Positions 23,398 to 32,576 of a stretch of 64,000 bases of DNA are shown here, piece after piece (the stretch's first letter is position 1; the number at the start of each line of letters is the position of its first letter). The stretch is from Helicobacter pylori Shi112. GTDB lineage: Bacteria; Campylobacterota; Campylobacteria; Campylobacterales; Helicobacteraceae. The position numbers were made by a program, and so were the translations under genes. The notes beneath the pieces were generated by a model, which was not told the origin of the DNA, did not search any database, and was given only the letters and a program-made list of their open reading frames with translations. The stretch lies in NCBI RefSeq assembly GCF_000277405.1, contig NC_017741.1, positions 558,001 through 622,000 of the forward strand. Reading direction: 5' to 3'.

Positions 23398-23428
23398 AAT
23401 CACGGCTCTTATTTAAGGGCTTTGATTT
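23397..23428. terminator. Bidirectional terminator between the small lipoprotein and egtV
   Basis: AAATCA (23397-23402) pairs with TGATTT (23423-23428), and an inner stem GCTCTT/AAGGGC closes a TTATTT loop. The right arm lies inside the 3' end of egtV. It can serve both converging genes. Confidence 0.55.
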
Positions 23429-24050
23429 CTAGGGTTTTTGTGGCCAACTTTTGAGCCTCGCTTTCATCATGCGTTACCATAATGAAAGTAGCGTGAGAAT
23501 TTTGGTGTATTTCTTTGATGAGATCTTGCAAATTCTTACGATTAAAACTATCTAAAGCGCTAAAAGGCTCGTCTAACAAAATGAGTTCTGGTCTGTGGAT
23601 AATCCCCCTAATAATGCCCACCCTTTGGGCTTGCCCCCCACTCAATTCGTTAGGGAATTTATCCATAAGGCTCTCCTCTAACCCCATTTTTAACGCTAAG
23701 GCTTTGGCCTCTTTTTGAGCGCTTTCTTTGTCCATGCCTTGCAAATTAAGGCAAAAAGTCATGTTTTGCAGGGCGTTTAAATGAGAAAATAAGGAATTGC
23801 CTTGAGCGATATAGCCTATTTTTTGGCGTAAAAAAGCGTTGTTTGAAAGGGTTTCATTAAAGATTTTAACGCTCCCCAAACTGGGTTTTAAAAGCCCTAA
23901 AATCAAGCCTAAAAGCGTGCTTTTACCGCTCCCGCTCTCCCCTAAAACGCATAAAAAATCCCCTTCTTGAATGTTTAAATTAAAATCCTTAAAAACAGCG
24001 CGATTGTGGTAGTTAAAAGACACATTCTCTATTGTAACGATTTCTTTCAT
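23409..24050 (-). CDS. egtV: EgtV-type ABC transporter ATPase (ergothioneine/osmoprotectant importer)
   Basis: This 213-residue ATPase powers the importer whose membrane part is encoded just upstream. It has Walker A GESGSGKS (37-44), signature LSGGQ (136-140), Walker B LILLDE (156-161) and the switch His in MVTHDES. It lacks the C-terminal CBS domains of classic glycine-betaine ATPases, consistent with the short form. The H. pylori system at this locus has been reported as the ergothioneine importer EgtUV, formerly annotated proV. Its start is two bases after the egtU stop. With egtU broken, it probably has no working partner here. Confidence 0.88.
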   Translation of the reverse strand: MKEIVTIENVSFNYHNRAVFKDFNLNIQEGDFLCVLGESGSGKSTLLGLILGLLKPSLGSVKIFNETLSNNAFLRQKIGYIAQGNSLFSHLNALQNMTFCLNLQGMDKESAQKEAKALALKMGLEESLMDKFPNELSGGQAQRVGIIRGIIHRPELILLDEPFSALDSFNRKNLQDLIKEIHQNSHATFIMVTHDESEAQKLATKTLEIKALK

Positions 24051-24051
24051 G

Positions 24052-24849
24052 CTATAACCCTAATCTCTCTAAAAACTCTTTAGCGACTATTTGGGGGCTT
24101 TTTTTCAACACTTCCACCTGATAGTTTAAATCTTGCATCACCTCATCGCTAAATTTTGAATCCAATTTTTCTAAGATTTTTAACGCTTCCGGATACTTTT
24201 TTACAATTTCTTTTCTCATAACAATACCGGCCTGATAATTGGGGAAAAACCCTTTATCGTCCTTAAGCACTCTTAAATCCAACTCTTTGATTTGAGCGTC
24301 TGTAGTGAAGACATCTAAAGCGTTGATTTTATGGGATTCAAAACTTTTATAGCGCAAATTAATATCCATTTCATGCAAACTTCTAAAATGGAATGGATAG
24401 GCTTTCACTAAGCCTTTAAAAGCGTCCTCTCTTTCAAAAAAGTCAAACTCCGCTCCAAAATCAAAATTTGGGCTATGAAAGGCTAAATCGCTGAAAGTTT
24501 CAATAGCGTATTTTTGAGCGTCTTCTTTAGAAATCGCTAAGGAATAGGTGTTATTAAAGCCCAAAAGCCCCACCCATAAAAGATTGAATTCCTTCTCATA
24601 ACGCTTTTTAATCGTTTCAAAATCCACTTTTTGAGTCAAAGGGTTTTTGAGCGTATTCACCCAAGCGGTGCCGGTATATTCCACATACAAATCAAAATCG
24701 CCCCTAATTAACGCCGGATGGATATTCATCGTCCCCCCACCAATGCCAAACGCTCGCTTGATAGGGATATGGTGTTTTTCTAACAAAAGGCTTAAAATCT
24801 CGCCCAAAATATACTGCTCGCTGCTGGGTTTTGTCGCCACGACTAAGGG
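24052..24849 (-). pseudogene. egtU: egtU 3' fragment: substrate-binding domain, cut off by IS607
   Basis: This is the C-terminal part of the fused permease-binding protein EgtU. About 262 residues form a periplasmic binding domain of the glycine-betaine/ergothioneine class, with GIGGGTMNIHPALIRGDFDLYVEYTGTAW near its start. The frame opens at GTG 24840 but has no ribosome-binding site, since IS607 sequence lies directly upstream. It has lost the membrane anchor and export route encoded by the other fragment. Adding this 798 bp to the 864 bp at 26877-27740 gives 1,662 bp, exactly 553 codons plus stop. The gene was intact before insertion. Confidence 0.92.
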
Positions 24850-24936
24850 TTACAAACAGAAACTAAAATCCTATAATAACCTATAAAATACTATAATTTT
24901 TGTATAGGTTATTAAGTTTTGTGTTATACTGCTTGC

Positions 24937-25590
24937 ATGAATAAAAGAATGCTATCAATCGGTCAAGCGAGTAAGCTTTTGGGTGTAACTATCCAAACCT
25001 TACGCAATTGGGATAAAAAAGATTTGTTAAAACCTGATGAACTCACTAAAGGCGGTGAAAGGCGTTACAAGTTAGAAAGTTTAAGGCGTATCAATAGAAA
25101 CGCAGTCTTTAATCAAGATGAATTAAAAACAATAGCTTATGCTAGAGTAAGCTCGCATGACCAACAAGAGGATTTAATCAGACAAGTTCAAGTTTTAGAG
25201 CTTTATTGCGCTAGATGCGGCTTTAACTATGAAGTGATACAAGATTTAGGGAGTGGCATGAACTACTATAAAAAAGGCTTAACCAAGCTTTTAAACTTAA
25301 TCTTAGACAATCAAGTCAAGCGCCTTGTATTAACGCATAAAGACAGATTATTACGCTTTGGAGCTGAATTGGTATTCAGTATTTGTGAAGCTAAAGAAGT
25401 AGAAGTGGTTATCATCAATAAGGGTGATGAGAATGTGAGGTTTGAAGAAGAATTAGCCAAAGATGTTTTAGAAATTATAACCGTCTTTAGCGCTAGATTG
25501 TATGGCTCTAGGTCTAAGAAAAACAAAAAACTCTTAGATGAAATGCAAGAAGTCATAACTAACAATGTCAGCTATCTCAATCACGCATAA
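24937..25590 (+). CDS. tnpA: IS607 TnpA (OrfA), serine recombinase transposase
   Basis: TnpA excises and inserts IS607 through a circular intermediate. The 217 residues begin with a MerR-like helix-turn-helix (MLSIGQASKLLGVTIQTLRNWDK, about 5-27) that binds DNA. A serine-recombinase catalytic domain follows, with YARVSSHDQ holding the nucleophile Ser72. The later LTHKDRLLRFG segment carries the conserved Arg residues. The DNA-binding domain is at the N-terminus, the IS607 arrangement opposite to classic resolvases. ATG 24937 is preferred over the six-residue upstream extension. Its 3' end overlaps tnpB by 26 bp. Confidence 0.95.
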   Translation: MNKRMLSIGQASKLLGVTIQTLRNWDKKDLLKPDELTKGGERRYKLESLRRINRNAVFNQDELKTIAYARVSSHDQQEDLIRQVQVLELYCARCGFNYEVIQDLGSGMNYYKKGLTKLLNLILDNQVKRLVLTHKDRLLRFGAELVFSICEAKEVEVVIINKGDENVRFEEELAKDVLEIITVFSARLYGSRSKKNKKLLDEMQEVITNNVSYLNHA

Positions 25591-26824
25591 AATCGCTTTA
25601 AAGCCTAATAACAAGCATATTACTTACTTTAAAAAAGCTTTTGGGTGCGCTAGGTTCGCTTATAATTGGGGGTTAGCTAAATGGAAAGAAAACTACCAAC
25701 TGGGTATTAAAACTAACCATCTACAGCTTAAAAAAGAATTTAACGCTCTTAAAAAATCGCAATTTAATTTCGTTTATGAAGTAACTAAATACGCCACCCA
25801 ACAGCCTTTTATCCACTTAAATCTAGCCTTTAATAAGTTTTTTAGGGATTTGAAAAAAGGTTTAGTGAGTTACCCTAAATTTAAAAAGAAAAGAGAGTTT
25901 CAAGGTTCTTTTTATATAGGGGGCGACCAAATTAAAATCATTCAAACAGCTAATACTGGTTATTTAAAAATACCTAACTTACCACCAATCAAACTCACTG
26001 AAAAACTAAGATTTCAAGGCAAAATCAATAACGCTACCATCACTCAAAAGGGCGATCATTTCTATGTTTCAATCTCTTGTGGTGTTGATGAGAGTGAATA
26101 CAAACGAACCCATAAACTCCAAGAGAGTCATAATAAACTAGGGGTTGATATAGGGATTAAATCCTTTGTGAGTTTGTCTAATGGCTTAAATATCTATGCC
26201 CCTAAGCCCTTAGATAAGCTTACTAGAAAGCTTGTAAGAATTAGCAGACAACTGAGTAAAAAAATCCACCCAAAAACCAAAGGGGATAAAACCAAGAAAT
26301 CTAATAATTACTTAAAGCATTCTAAAAAGCTTACCCACTTGCATGAAAAAATCGCTAACATCAGACTTGATTTTTTACACAAGCTCACAAGCTCTCTTAT
26401 AAGACACTCAAACTCGTTTTGTTTAGAGAGTTTGAAAGTCAAAAACATGTTTAAAAATCACAGGTTGGCTAAATCTTTAAGCGATGTTTCTATGTCTGTG
26501 TTTAACACGCTATTAGAGTATAAAGCTAAATACTCTAATAAAGAAATTCTAAGAGCTGACACTTACTATCCAAGCTCTAAGACTTGTTCTAATTGTCAAA
26601 AGGTTAAACAAGATTTAAAACTTAAAGATAGGATTTATCAATGCCTAGAGTGTGGCTTTGAATTAGATAGAGATATAAACGCTGCTATCAATCTTTTAAA
26701 GCATTTAGTAGGTAGAGTTACTGCCGAATTTACGCCTATGGACTTGACAGCTCTGTTGAATGATTTATCCAAAAATCGTTTAGCAACTAGCAAGGTTGAA
26801 CTAGGAATACAACAAAAACCCTAA
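25565..26824 (+). CDS. tnpB: IS607 TnpB (OrfB), RNA-guided nuclease
   Basis: TnpB proteins of IS200/IS605 and IS607 elements are RNA-guided DNA nucleases related to Cas12. This 419-residue copy keeps the split RuvC residues: D195 in GVDIGIKS, E288 in LESLKVKNM and an Asp in LDRDINAA (368-370). The zinc finger is C341, C344, C360, C363. TnpB is not needed for transposition but helps the element persist by cutting sites that lost it. The guide RNA is expected to run off the 3' end of this gene across the right end into egtU. Confidence 0.94.
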   Translation: MSAISITHKIALKPNNKHITYFKKAFGCARFAYNWGLAKWKENYQLGIKTNHLQLKKEFNALKKSQFNFVYEVTKYATQQPFIHLNLAFNKFFRDLKKGLVSYPKFKKKREFQGSFYIGGDQIKIIQTANTGYLKIPNLPPIKLTEKLRFQGKINNATITQKGDHFYVSISCGVDESEYKRTHKLQESHNKLGVDIGIKSFVSLSNGLNIYAPKPLDKLTRKLVRISRQLSKKIHPKTKGDKTKKSNNYLKHSKKLTHLHEKIANIRLDFLHKLTSSLIRHSNSFCLESLKVKNMFKNHRLAKSLSDVSMSVFNTLLEYKAKYSNKEILRADTYYPSSKTCSNCQKVKQDLKLKDRIYQCLECGFELDRDINAAINLLKHLVGRVTAEFTPMDLTALLNDLSKNRLATSKVELGIQQKP

Positions 26825-26892
26825 ATTAAGAGAATTTTATAGCTCTTTATAGGATTTTATAGGTTTGTAGTAACGGCTTTTCTTCTATGGCG
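26700..26892 (+). ncRNA. Predicted TnpB guide (omega) RNA region
   Basis: In related elements the scaffold RNA is read from the 3' end of tnpB through the right end, and the guide is the flanking chromosomal DNA. Here that would place the guide just after 26876, starting CTTTTCTTCTATGG in egtU. The right-end sequence can fold (TAGGATTTTATAGG region). Exact ends are not visible from sequence alone, so the span is approximate. Confidence 0.4.
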
Positions 26893-27740
26893 TTTCTAGG
26901 AATGAGCCATAAAGCGCTCGCTAGCAATAAAAAAAGGAACACCGCTAAATTAAGATAAACTTTTCTTTTTTGTTTTTTGGTAGCGTTTTGAGAAAATAGG
27001 CGTTGCAAGGCGTTTTCATGCTGAAAGACGCTCACAAATTGATCCGCTAAAACACTAAAAAGAGCAATGATCAAACTGCCCGCCACTAAAAGCGTGGTGT
27101 TTTGTGTGTTTAGCCCTCTAAAAATCGCCTGCCCTAAGCCCCCAGCCCCAATGAGCGCCCCAATCCCAGCCATCGCTACTAGCATCACCACCGCAATCCT
27201 TAAGCCCACTAAAATTTGGGGGATAGCGAGCAAGAATCGCACCCTAAAAAACAACTCTTTTGGGTTACACCCTAGCCCGATAGCGGCCTTAATCACCTCT
27301 TCTCTCACCTCTTTTAAAGCGTTATAAGTGCTATGGACAATGGGTAATAAGCCGTATAAGACCAACACTAAAAGCGCGTTTTTTAACCCCACCCCAATTA
27401 AAGGAATGAATAACGCAAATAACGCAAGCGATGGGATGGTGTAGAGGAAATTCACTATAGGGAGCAAGAACGCCCTAGCCTTTGAGTTGTAAAACACAAA
27501 AACCCCAATCAAAACCCCAAACACCAGCACAAGAAAGCTAGAGAGTGCAACGATGATAAAATGCTGCGCGAGTAAGTCTATAAAATAAATGAAACGATCA
27601 TGAAATTCTTGTATCAAATGTTTTACCACGCTTATTTTTAGCGCTATGGCAACTAAATGCTGTGTGATTACATCTACAGAATGGAGCAACCATTCATACA
27701 ATTCTTTAATCAAATGTTTAAAAACGCCCATGCTTGGCAT
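26877..27740 (-). pseudogene. egtU: egtU 5' fragment: permease domain, interrupted by IS607
   Basis: This is the N-terminal 288 residues of the fused permease-binding protein. After an amphipathic N-terminus it has the permease helices of the ProW/OpuCB class, including the conserved coupling-loop region EVREEVIKAAIGLGCNPKELFFRV and GAGGLGQAIFRG. A final helix (LAVFLFLLLASALWLIP) normally anchors the external binding domain. The frame runs 30 bp into IS607 (to 26847), adding about eight foreign residues before a stop. A permease may still be made, but without its binding domain. The start is ATG 27740, with a second Met three codons later. Confidence 0.92.
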
Positions 27741-27921
27741 TATAACTAAACTTATTTGAATAAAGGGGTTTTGTTTAGTTTTTGCATGGGGGTTTTGTAG
27801 CGTTTAATGAGTGGGCTTTGTTATAATACCCTTTCATGTTACCTATTTTTATTATTCTATACCAAAAATTTTTATTCATGCCAACAACTATAGCGCCAAA
27901 TGTTTAAAACGGGTGAAAAAA

Positions 27922-28359
27922 TCAAAACTGGAAGGTGCGTTTGCCTAAATTGGTGCTCACTTCTATCCATAGGGGCTGGTTTTCGCATAAAATTTCATAG
28001 GCTACGCTTTGATTCCTCACTAAAGAAACGCTTTTAGGCGTGGGGTAGAGCGAGCAAGAACGCCCCTGATTGATGTCAATTTTTAAGATAACCACACTCT
28101 CCACGACAGCGCTCACCTTTAAATAATACGACTCCCTAGCCCCTTGCCATTCTAAATAGGGCGTTTCTTGGGGGACAATCTCTAAAGCCACTAAAGGGCT
28201 TTGAGCCAGTTTTAAGCGCGTTTTTTGCTCCTGCTCTTTTAGTTCTTGTTCTCTGTTAATCCCTTGATCGATCAAATCAAAAAGGTTTGAAGAAGCGTCC
28301 TTTTCTCTGGCAATAAGGCTCGCTAAAAAGAGAAAGATGAAGAGAAAAAATTTATTCAT
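27922..28359 (-). CDS. Periplasmic protein downstream of motB
   Basis: This 145-residue protein has a signal peptide (hydrophobic FLFIFLFLASLIA at residues 4-16), a short coiled segment (EQELKEQEQKTRLKL) and a beta-rich C-terminal domain with two cysteines (RSCSLYP and EILCENQ) that may pair. I do not recognise the family. Its ATG lies three bases after the motB stop on the same strand, so it probably belongs to the motA-motB message. A role near the flagellar motor is possible from position only. Confidence 0.75.
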   Translation of the reverse strand: MNKFFLFIFLFLASLIAREKDASSNLFDLIDQGINREQELKEQEQKTRLKLAQSPLVALEIVPQETPYLEWQGARESYYLKVSAVVESVVILKIDINQGRSCSLYPTPKSVSLVRNQSVAYEILCENQPLWIEVSTNLGKRTFQF

Positions 28360-28362
28360 GGC

Positions 28363-29130
28363 TCATTCTTGGTGGGGGTTGAACTCATTATCTAAAATAG
28401 AGTGGATCTTACTCAAATCGTTCGCATCGGTTGAAAAAAAGATTTCCACACGATTGTTTTTCATCCTGTTTTCTAGGGAATCATTAGGCGCGATAGGGTT
28501 TGTGGATCCGTAAGAAGAAAAAGACAGTTGGTTAGGATTTACGCCGTATTGTATAAGGACTTTCATCACCCTATAAGCGCGATTAGCGGCTAATTCATAA
28601 TGGCTTTTAAAACGGGTTTTAATTAAAGGCGTGTCGTCTGTAAAACCTCTCACATTAATATGCACCCTTTTAGGGAGTTTTTGAATGATTTTAGCGATCC
28701 GTTCAAGATAAAGCATCATGTCTTGATTGATAGTATCTGAAGTAGCGTTTTCAAACAACAAATTAGAAGGGAGCTTTAAAATAGAGCCTTGATCAATTTG
28801 CTCTAAAACACTGCCTTCGCCTTTGCGAGCGATAGTGGCTTTTGTTTCGGTATTTTGCGAAGCCGGTTTGGAGCTTTCGCTCGCCATTTGCTCTTCTTCT
28901 TTCCCTGAATCAGGGGGGATCACTACAACCGGCTGCATCGCCTCTGGCTTGGGAGCGTAATTAAAAATCTTAATAAATTCGGTTTTCAAGGCTTCCACTT
29001 TGGATTTATTGACCGCTGAAATGGCATAAAGAGCGATAAAAAGCGCAAGCAACAACGACAAAAAGTCCGCATAAGGAACCGCCCATTTTTCGCCGGCGGG
29101 GCATTCGGTGGGTTTGTTTTTCTTAGCCAT
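28363..29130 (-). CDS. motB: MotB, flagellar motor stator subunit
   Basis: MotB pairs with MotA to conduct protons and anchors the stator to peptidoglycan. The 255 residues show a single membrane helix near residues 20-45 with the proton-carrying Asp22 in VPYADFLSLL. A linker rich in Gln, Glu and Ser follows, then an OmpA-like peptidoglycan-binding domain (about 125-245) with NVRGFTDDTPL, ELAANRAYRV and NNRVEIFF. Length is normal. Its ATG is two bases after the motA stop. Confidence 0.97.
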   Translation of the reverse strand: MAKKNKPTECPAGEKWAVPYADFLSLLLALFIALYAISAVNKSKVEALKTEFIKIFNYAPKPEAMQPVVVIPPDSGKEEEQMASESSKPASQNTETKATIARKGEGSVLEQIDQGSILKLPSNLLFENATSDTINQDMMLYLERIAKIIQKLPKRVHINVRGFTDDTPLIKTRFKSHYELAANRAYRVMKVLIQYGVNPNQLSFSSYGSTNPIAPNDSLENRMKNNRVEIFFSTDANDLSKIHSILDNEFNPHQE

Positions 29131-29132
29131 CT

Positions 29133-29906
29133 TTAGCCCTCAAATTGAGATTTTTTAGGCTCACCGGGAGCGATGTAGTTTAAGAGTTTGTTTTCTAAAT
29201 CCCTTGGATTTTCCCCGTTAGCGATGCCTAAAATCCCCTCTAAAAGAACGGTTTTTTCTTTGATAATGTCTTTAGACTTAGCCTTGAGCTTATGCCCAAA
29301 AGGGCCAAAAATCGCATAAGAACACATAATCCCTGTAACAGTAGCCGTAAAAGCCCCAGCGATCCCTGCTGCCATTTCAGCCGGGTTGTCTAGTTTTTGC
29401 AAGGCTAGCATAAGCCCCATAACCGCCCCCACTAACCCCATAGTCGGAGCGGTCTCGCCGGCCGTTTCCCAATAATGAGCAGCGCCGTGGTAATACTCTT
29501 CCATTTCTTCAATGCTGATTTCTAAGCTTTCCTTAACGGATTTGAGATCCTTGCCATCTATAATCATAGACAAACCATTACGGGTGAAATCGTCTTCAAT
29601 TTGTGCCACTCGCCCCTCCAAACTCAACACCCCATCTTTTCTGGCTAAAGTGGCTAATTCCACTAAATTTTTAATGGTTTCGTTCAAATTGATTTTAGGG
29701 TTTAAAAAAACAATTTTTATCTCTTTGTAAGCGGCTTTCACATAGCGAGCATGCGTGCCTGTCATGGCAGCAAAAAGCGAAGTGGGCACGATGATGATGA
29801 CTGAACTCAAATGGATAATGTGCAACGGGTTACCATCTTCTAAAATATCGCCTAGCGAAATAGAAGCGACCGCCAATACCAAGCCTAGTATGGTTGATAA
29901 ATCCAA
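29133..29906 (-). CDS. motA: MotA, flagellar motor stator subunit
   Basis: MotA surrounds MotB in the stator and transmits force to the rotor protein FliG. The 257-residue protein has four membrane helices. The cytoplasmic loop between helices 2 and 3 carries charged residues (ATLARKDGVLSLEGRVAQIED). The conserved end of helix 3 reads GLVGAVMGLMLALQ and helix 4 includes GIAGAFTATVTGIM. motA, motB and the next gene follow with gaps of two to three bases, one operon. Confidence 0.97.
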   Translation of the reverse strand: MDLSTILGLVLAVASISLGDILEDGNPLHIIHLSSVIIIVPTSLFAAMTGTHARYVKAAYKEIKIVFLNPKINLNETIKNLVELATLARKDGVLSLEGRVAQIEDDFTRNGLSMIIDGKDLKSVKESLEISIEEMEEYYHGAAHYWETAGETAPTMGLVGAVMGLMLALQKLDNPAEMAAGIAGAFTATVTGIMCSYAIFGPFGHKLKAKSKDIIKEKTVLLEGILGIANGENPRDLENKLLNYIAPGEPKKSQFEG

Positions 29907-29921
29907 AACTTACCCCTTAAT

Positions 29922-30689
29922 CTAAATTTCATAATCTTGTAAATGCGTGATTTTATGCGTGCCACAAACCCTACATTCAGGGTTTTTGGGTGCTTGAATT
30001 TTTTTAAAATCCATCGTTTTAATATCGGCTATAAGTAAAGTATTTATAAGTAAAGTTTCAAACCCTAAAAAATATTTAAGGCATTCGCTCGCTTGGATGC
30101 ACCCTAAAACTCCGGGTAAGACCCCAAAAAGCCCTGAAATAGGATTTAATCCCTTTTTAGGGGACTTATCAAAAACGCACGCTAAGCATGCGCTATTGGG
30201 TAAAACGCTCATGCTTTGCCCCCTGTATTTTAAAACCCCGGCATGCGAATAGGGTTTTTGGGCTAACACGCAAGCGTCATTAATCAAAAATTTAGCGTTG
30301 AAATTGTCTGTAGCGTCTATGATAAAATCATAAGGCTCTATGAGAGAAAGAGCGTTATGAGCTTTAAAGCGTTCTTCAAAAGTCTCTATTTCAATACCCG
30401 CATTGAGTTGTTTTAAGCGCGCTTTAGCGCTAGAGGCTTTAGATTGGTTTAAAAAATCCTGTGAATGGATAATTTGGCGTTGCAAATTACTCATATCCAC
30501 CACATCAAAATCTACAATACCGATTTTTCCTATCCCAGCAGCGCACAAATATATCAAAACCGCCGATCCAAGACCCCCAGCCCCAACGACTAAAACGCTA
30601 GATTTTAAAAGCTTCAATTGGCCTTCTTCGCCCACATCTTCTAGCATGATATGGCGCAAATAACGCTCCTTTTCTAGCCGGCTTAACAA
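29922..30689 (-). CDS. ThiF/MoeB-family adenylating enzyme
   Basis: This E1-like enzyme activates the C-terminal Gly-Gly of a small sulfur carrier (MoaD or ThiS) with ATP. The 255 residues include the nucleotide site GAGGLGSAVLIYL, DFDVVDMSNLQRQI with the catalytic Arg, DATDNFNAKFLIND, and two CxxC zinc pairs (CLAC and CRVC). Because moaD and moaE lie in the same window, MoeB activity is at least as likely as ThiF. The start is one base from the stop of the upstream metallo-hydrolase gene. Confidence 0.88.
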   Translation of the reverse strand: MLSRLEKERYLRHIMLEDVGEEGQLKLLKSSVLVVGAGGLGSAVLIYLCAAGIGKIGIVDFDVVDMSNLQRQIIHSQDFLNQSKASSAKARLKQLNAGIEIETFEERFKAHNALSLIEPYDFIIDATDNFNAKFLINDACVLAQKPYSHAGVLKYRGQSMSVLPNSACLACVFDKSPKKGLNPISGLFGVLPGVLGCIQASECLKYFLGFETLLINTLLIADIKTMDFKKIQAPKNPECRVCGTHKITHLQDYEI

Positions 30690-31307
30690 TTAAGCCATCC
30701 TTGAAACCCAAATTTTAGAATGCTCTCTTTCAGCAAAAAAACTTGTCTTATCCCCATGCCCTGGATAAATCTCTATGTCTTTAGGGAAATCTAAATTTTG
30801 AAACCTTAACAGGGACTCTTTCATGTCTTTTTCATTAGAATAAGGGAAATCATAACGGCCAATGCTGCGATAAAAAATAAAATCCCCGCTAAAAATCACC
30901 CCTTCTATTTCTATGATAGAGCAGCCGGGCGTGTGTCCGGGAAAATGCCAATATTTAATGGTGGTGTTTTCTATCTCTAAAGTGGTGCAACCCTTATTGC
31001 AAGGCACGCTGAAATTGGGGCTAAAAACCGGCATGCCCAAATGGAAAATATCATTTTCTAGCATGAACACATCGTCTTTGGGGGCGTAAATGGGGGTGTT
31101 TTTAAGGAGTTTTGACAATTGAGCGCTATCCCATACATGATCATAATGCCCATGCGTGATTAAAATCGCCTTAGGGTTTTTAGCGTTTTCTAACACCCAT
31201 TCGCTACTAGAAAATCCGGGATCAATAATAAAATCTATCCCACTAGAAAGCTTCACAATATAAGCGTTTTCTTCCACCGCCCCACATTCTCGCCTTAAAA
31301 TTTCCAA
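30690..31307 (-). CDS. Metallo-beta-lactamase-fold hydrolase (glyoxalase II-like)
   Basis: This 205-residue protein has the dinuclear zinc motif HGHYDH (H52, H54, D56, H57), FPGHTPGCS, SGDFIF and a late PGHGDKT, in the order of hydroxyacylglutathione hydrolase-like enzymes. H. pylori does not make glutathione, so the true substrate is probably a different thioester. It starts a two-gene run with the ThiF/MoeB gene and faces away from the next gene across 132 bp. Confidence 0.88.
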   Translation of the reverse strand: MEILRRECGAVEENAYIVKLSSGIDFIIDPGFSSSEWVLENAKNPKAILITHGHYDHVWDSAQLSKLLKNTPIYAPKDDVFMLENDIFHLGMPVFSPNFSVPCNKGCTTLEIENTTIKYWHFPGHTPGCSIIEIEGVIFSGDFIFYRSIGRYDFPYSNEKDMKESLLRFQNLDFPKDIEIYPGHGDKTSFFAEREHSKIWVSRMA

Positions 31308-31439
31308 ACTCTAAACTCCCTTCAAACTTAGCTTAAAAAGTCATTATGATTGAATATCATAGCGCAAAAATAAGGCGATTTTGACTAGAATAGCGCTTCT
31401 ATTGTTGTTGGTTGAGATGAGTTTAATGAAAGGAAAATC

Positions 31440-32447
31440 ATGCATTCGTTTGGGAATTACATGCAAGAGTGGCTTTATGGAGAAAAGGGGTATTACAAAA
31501 AAGCACTAATCGGTCAAAAAGGGGATTTTTACACTTCGGTGTCTTTGAGTAAGTTTTTTGGGGGCGCTGTTGCGTTTTATATCGTCAAGCTTTTAGAAGA
31601 AGAAAAATTATTTTTGCCTTTAAAAATTGTAGAAATTGGCGCTCATCATGGGCATTTTTTGAGCGATATAGCGAATTTTTTAAACGCTTTGAGCGTGGGC
31701 GTAATGGAAAAATGCGAGTTTGTCAGCTGCGAGCCTTTAAAGGAATTGCAAAAACTCCAACGAACCATTTTTAAACAAGCCACGCAATTGGATTTGAGTA
31801 GTTGCAGTTTAGAAGAGCTTGATTTTAAAGAAAAAAGCGCGTTTGTTGTCTCTAATGAATTGTTTGACGCATTCGCTTGCGAGATCATTAAAGATAACAA
31901 AATGCTTTTTATTGCCCATGATCATAAGGGCGTTTGGGGCACTATTGATGAACCCACTAAAGAACTTCTTAAAAATTTGGATTTAAAACAAGGGTGCGCG
32001 CCGTTATTTTTAGAGGCTTTCATTAAGGATTTGTTAGAAAAATTGGATGAGGCTTCTTCTTGGGTGTTTTTGAGCTTTGATTATGGCGATGAAATAGAGA
32101 GGAAAGACATGCATTTAAGGGCTTTTAAAAACCACCAAGCGCTGGATTTTAAGGATATTTTAAACAATCTAGCTTCTTTGTATCAAAAGAGCGATTTGAC
32201 CTATGATGTCAATTTTTCTCTGGTGCGCTTTTTGTTTGAAAAACACCATGCGCAATTTTCATTCTTCAAATCGCAGGCTAACGCTTTATTGGATATGGGA
32301 CTTATGGAGTTATTAGAAACATTTTCAAAGAGTGCGAGTTATGAAAGGTATTTGAAAGAAGCGGCTAAAATCAAGCCCCTAATTAGCCCTGGGGGCTTGG
32401 GGGAGCGTTTTAAAGCGTTAGAGTTTGTGAAAAAAAATAAAATGTAA
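31440..32447 (+). CDS. MidA/NDUFAF7-type SAM-dependent methyltransferase
   Basis: The 335-residue protein resembles the DUF185 family, whose mitochondrial member (NDUFAF7/MidA) methylates an arginine of complex I. Family marks are GDFYTSVSLSKFFGG near the start, the SAM-binding strand VEIGAHHGHFLSDIA, VSNELFDAFACEII and FLSFDYGDE. Whether the H. pylori protein acts on its NADH-like complex I (Nuo) is not shown. It stands alone before a 435-bp non-coding region. Confidence 0.85.
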   Translation: MHSFGNYMQEWLYGEKGYYKKALIGQKGDFYTSVSLSKFFGGAVAFYIVKLLEEEKLFLPLKIVEIGAHHGHFLSDIANFLNALSVGVMEKCEFVSCEPLKELQKLQRTIFKQATQLDLSSCSLEELDFKEKSAFVVSNELFDAFACEIIKDNKMLFIAHDHKGVWGTIDEPTKELLKNLDLKQGCAPLFLEAFIKDLLEKLDEASSWVFLSFDYGDEIERKDMHLRAFKNHQALDFKDILNNLASLYQKSDLTYDVNFSLVRFLFEKHHAQFSFFKSQANALLDMGLMELLETFSKSASYERYLKEAAKIKPLISPGGLGERFKALEFVKKNKM

Positions 32448-32576
32448 AGCATTTTTACAATCTAAATAATAAAGAGTTTGCGTATTTTTAAAGGGGGGAT
32501 TGGTGTCTTGGATTTTAGAATATTAAACACTAAGTATTTACTATTAAACACTACGCTTTCAAGTTTAGTTTGTGTG

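Larger units (their letters stand above)
24850..26876 (+). mobile_element. IS607 insertion sequence (complete, 2,027 bp)
   Basis: The element carries orfA (serine transposase) and orfB (TnpB) in the IS607 order. A GG dinucleotide lies at 24848-24849 on the left flank and again at 26875-26876 at the right end, as expected for IS607, which targets GG and makes no target duplication beyond it. Removing 2,027 bp restores an open egtU frame. Left and right ends share inverted imperfect sequence: GTTACAAAC and CTATAAAATCC-like blocks inside each end, presumably TnpA binding sites. Both genes look intact, so the copy may be active. Confidence 0.94.
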
